Assembly (NCBI GenBank): GCA_032464575.1
Contig: JAWDKM010000001.1
Location: 62,001-126,000, forward strand
Direction: 5' to 3'
DNA length: 64,000 bases
DNA from: Pontivivens sp032464575
Lineage (GTDB): Bacteria > Pseudomonadota > Alphaproteobacteria > Rhodobacterales > Rhodobacteraceae
Every line of letters begins with the position of its first letter. Within the stretch, counting starts at the first letter, position 1. The notes beneath the pieces were generated by a model. That model made no database searches, was not told where the DNA came from, and was given only the letters and a program-made list of their open reading frames with translations. Below, in pieces: positions 63,245 through 64,000 of the stretch. A program made the translations under genes and the position numbers.

Positions 63245-64000
63245 TCAGGCCGACTCGGCCTGCGGCAGCGCGTCGGCGTAGATGTCGGTGTAGAGCTCTT
63301 CGAGCGCAGGCTCCGGGCTGTCCTGCGCGAATTGCGCCGCCTCGTTGACGATGCCCTTGATCTCCTTGTCGATGTCCTTGAGCTCGTCCTCGGTCGCGTG
63401 TTTGCCGGTCAGCAGGAGCTGCTTGACATGCTCGATCGCGTCCCGCTCCTCCCGCATCTTCTGCACCTCCTCGCGGGTCCGGTACTTGGCCGGGTCCGAC
63501 ATCGAGTGGCCGCGATAGCGGTAGGTCTTGATCTCGAGGATGTAGGGCCCCTTGCCCGCGCGACAGTGGGCGACGGCCTTCTCGCCTGCCTCCTTCACCG
63601 CGAGCACATCCATGCCGTCCACCTCCTCACCGGCGATGCCGAAGGCCACGCCGCGTTCCCAGTAGCTCGGGGACTTGGTGCCGCGTTTCACGGACGTGCC
63701 CATGGCGTACTGGTTGTTCTCGATAACGAAGATGCAGGGCAGCTCCCACAGGGCGGCCATGTTGTAGGTCTCGTAGACCTGGCCCTGGTTGGCCGCACCG
63801 TCCCCGAAATAGGTGAAGCAGACCGTGTCCTCGCCCCGGTACTTGTTGGCGAAGGCGAGGCCCGCGCCGATCGGTACCTGCGCGCCCACGATGCCGTGGC
63901 CGCCGTAGAACTTCTTCTCCTCCGAGAACATGTGCATCGAGCCGCCCTTGCCCTTGGAGTAGCCGCCCTCGCGGCCCGTAAGCTCGGCCATCACGCCCTT
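63245..64000 (-). CDS. pdhA: Pyruvate dehydrogenase E1 alpha (5' truncated by window edge)
   Basis: C-terminal 251 residues. The TPP-binding motif GDGAANQGQVYETYN runs to the expected N of the metal site. The phosphorylation-loop-like YRYRGHSMSDPAKYRTREEV is also seen. First gene of the pdhABC operon; the N-terminal portion lies beyond base 64000. A 108-bp gap separates it from pdhB. Confidence 0.95.
   Translation of the reverse strand, partial: KGVMAELTGREGGYSKGKGGSMHMFSEEKKFYGGHGIVGAQVPIGAGLAFANKYRGEDTVCFTYFGDGAANQGQVYETYNMAALWELPCIFVIENNQYAMGTSVKRGTKSPSYWERGVAFGIAGEEVDGMDVLAVKEAGEKAVAHCRAGKGPYILEIKTYRYRGHSMSDPAKYRTREEVQKMREERDAIEHVKQLLLTGKHATEDELKDIDKEIKGIVNEAAQFAQDSPEPALEELYTDIYADALPQAESA

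Overview
The window is chromosomal DNA of a high-GC alphaproteobacterium, almost certainly Rhodobacterales (Roseobacter/Rhodobacter group). Three things point there: a complete Rhodobacter capsulatus-type gene transfer agent (GTA) cluster followed by cysE; an E1-beta pyruvate dehydrogenase subunit with its own lipoyl domain; and the run of dnaB, alr, mlaEF, radA, cvpA and purF. No tRNA, rRNA, CRISPR array, transposase or integrase was seen. Both window ends cut through genes: sufS at the left, pdhA at the right.

Layout. 1-8.3 kb: end of sufS, a ClpP-like protease, a penicillin-acylase-family hydrolase (minus), a 3-hydroxyisobutyrate-dehydrogenase-type oxidoreductase, a YqiJ-YqiK flotillin pair and a MAPEG protein. 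8.3-13.3 kb (minus): a two-gene RND efflux operon. 13.5-17.1 kb: a YfgM-like protein, bamB and der, linking outer-membrane and ribosome assembly. 17.1-20.7 kb: LysR regulator facing a YCII protein, an SDR enzyme and bioY, with two long gene-poor gaps. 20.7-30.7 kb: a long minus-strand series (dnaB, alr, mlaE, mlaF, pqiA-like, small membrane protein, radA, cvpA, purF, DUF1284). 30.8-37.9 kb: a small conserved protein, a TetR regulator with a divergent membrane protein, an autotransporter-like protein, a secreted repeat protein, the rpsF-rpsR-rplI operon, and two tandem secreted OB-fold paralogues.

38.0-43.0 kb holds fabD-fabG, acpP, and fabF-mltG (fatty-acid synthesis plus a murein transglycosylase). 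43.1-57.9 kb is the GTA cluster in phage-like order: small and large terminase, portal, g3.5, prohead protease, capsid, connector, head closure, tail terminator, tail tube, two chaperone-like genes, a short tape measure, distal tail, hub, cell-wall peptidase, megatron host-specificity protein and a DUF2793 protein. All reading frames are open, so it looks functional. 58.0-64.0 kb: cysE, a DUF2125 secreted protein, and pdhA-pdhB-pdhC on the minus strand.

The most notable non-gene signals are several families of short palindromic repeats in the intergenic gaps. One family sits just 3' of stop codons and in one case supplies the stop codon. Hairpins or intrinsic-terminator-like structures occupy the main non-coding gaps of the GTA cluster, suggesting that read-through or processing sets the stoichiometry of its modules. 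A pair of identical-arm operators lies between the TetR gene and its divergent neighbour.
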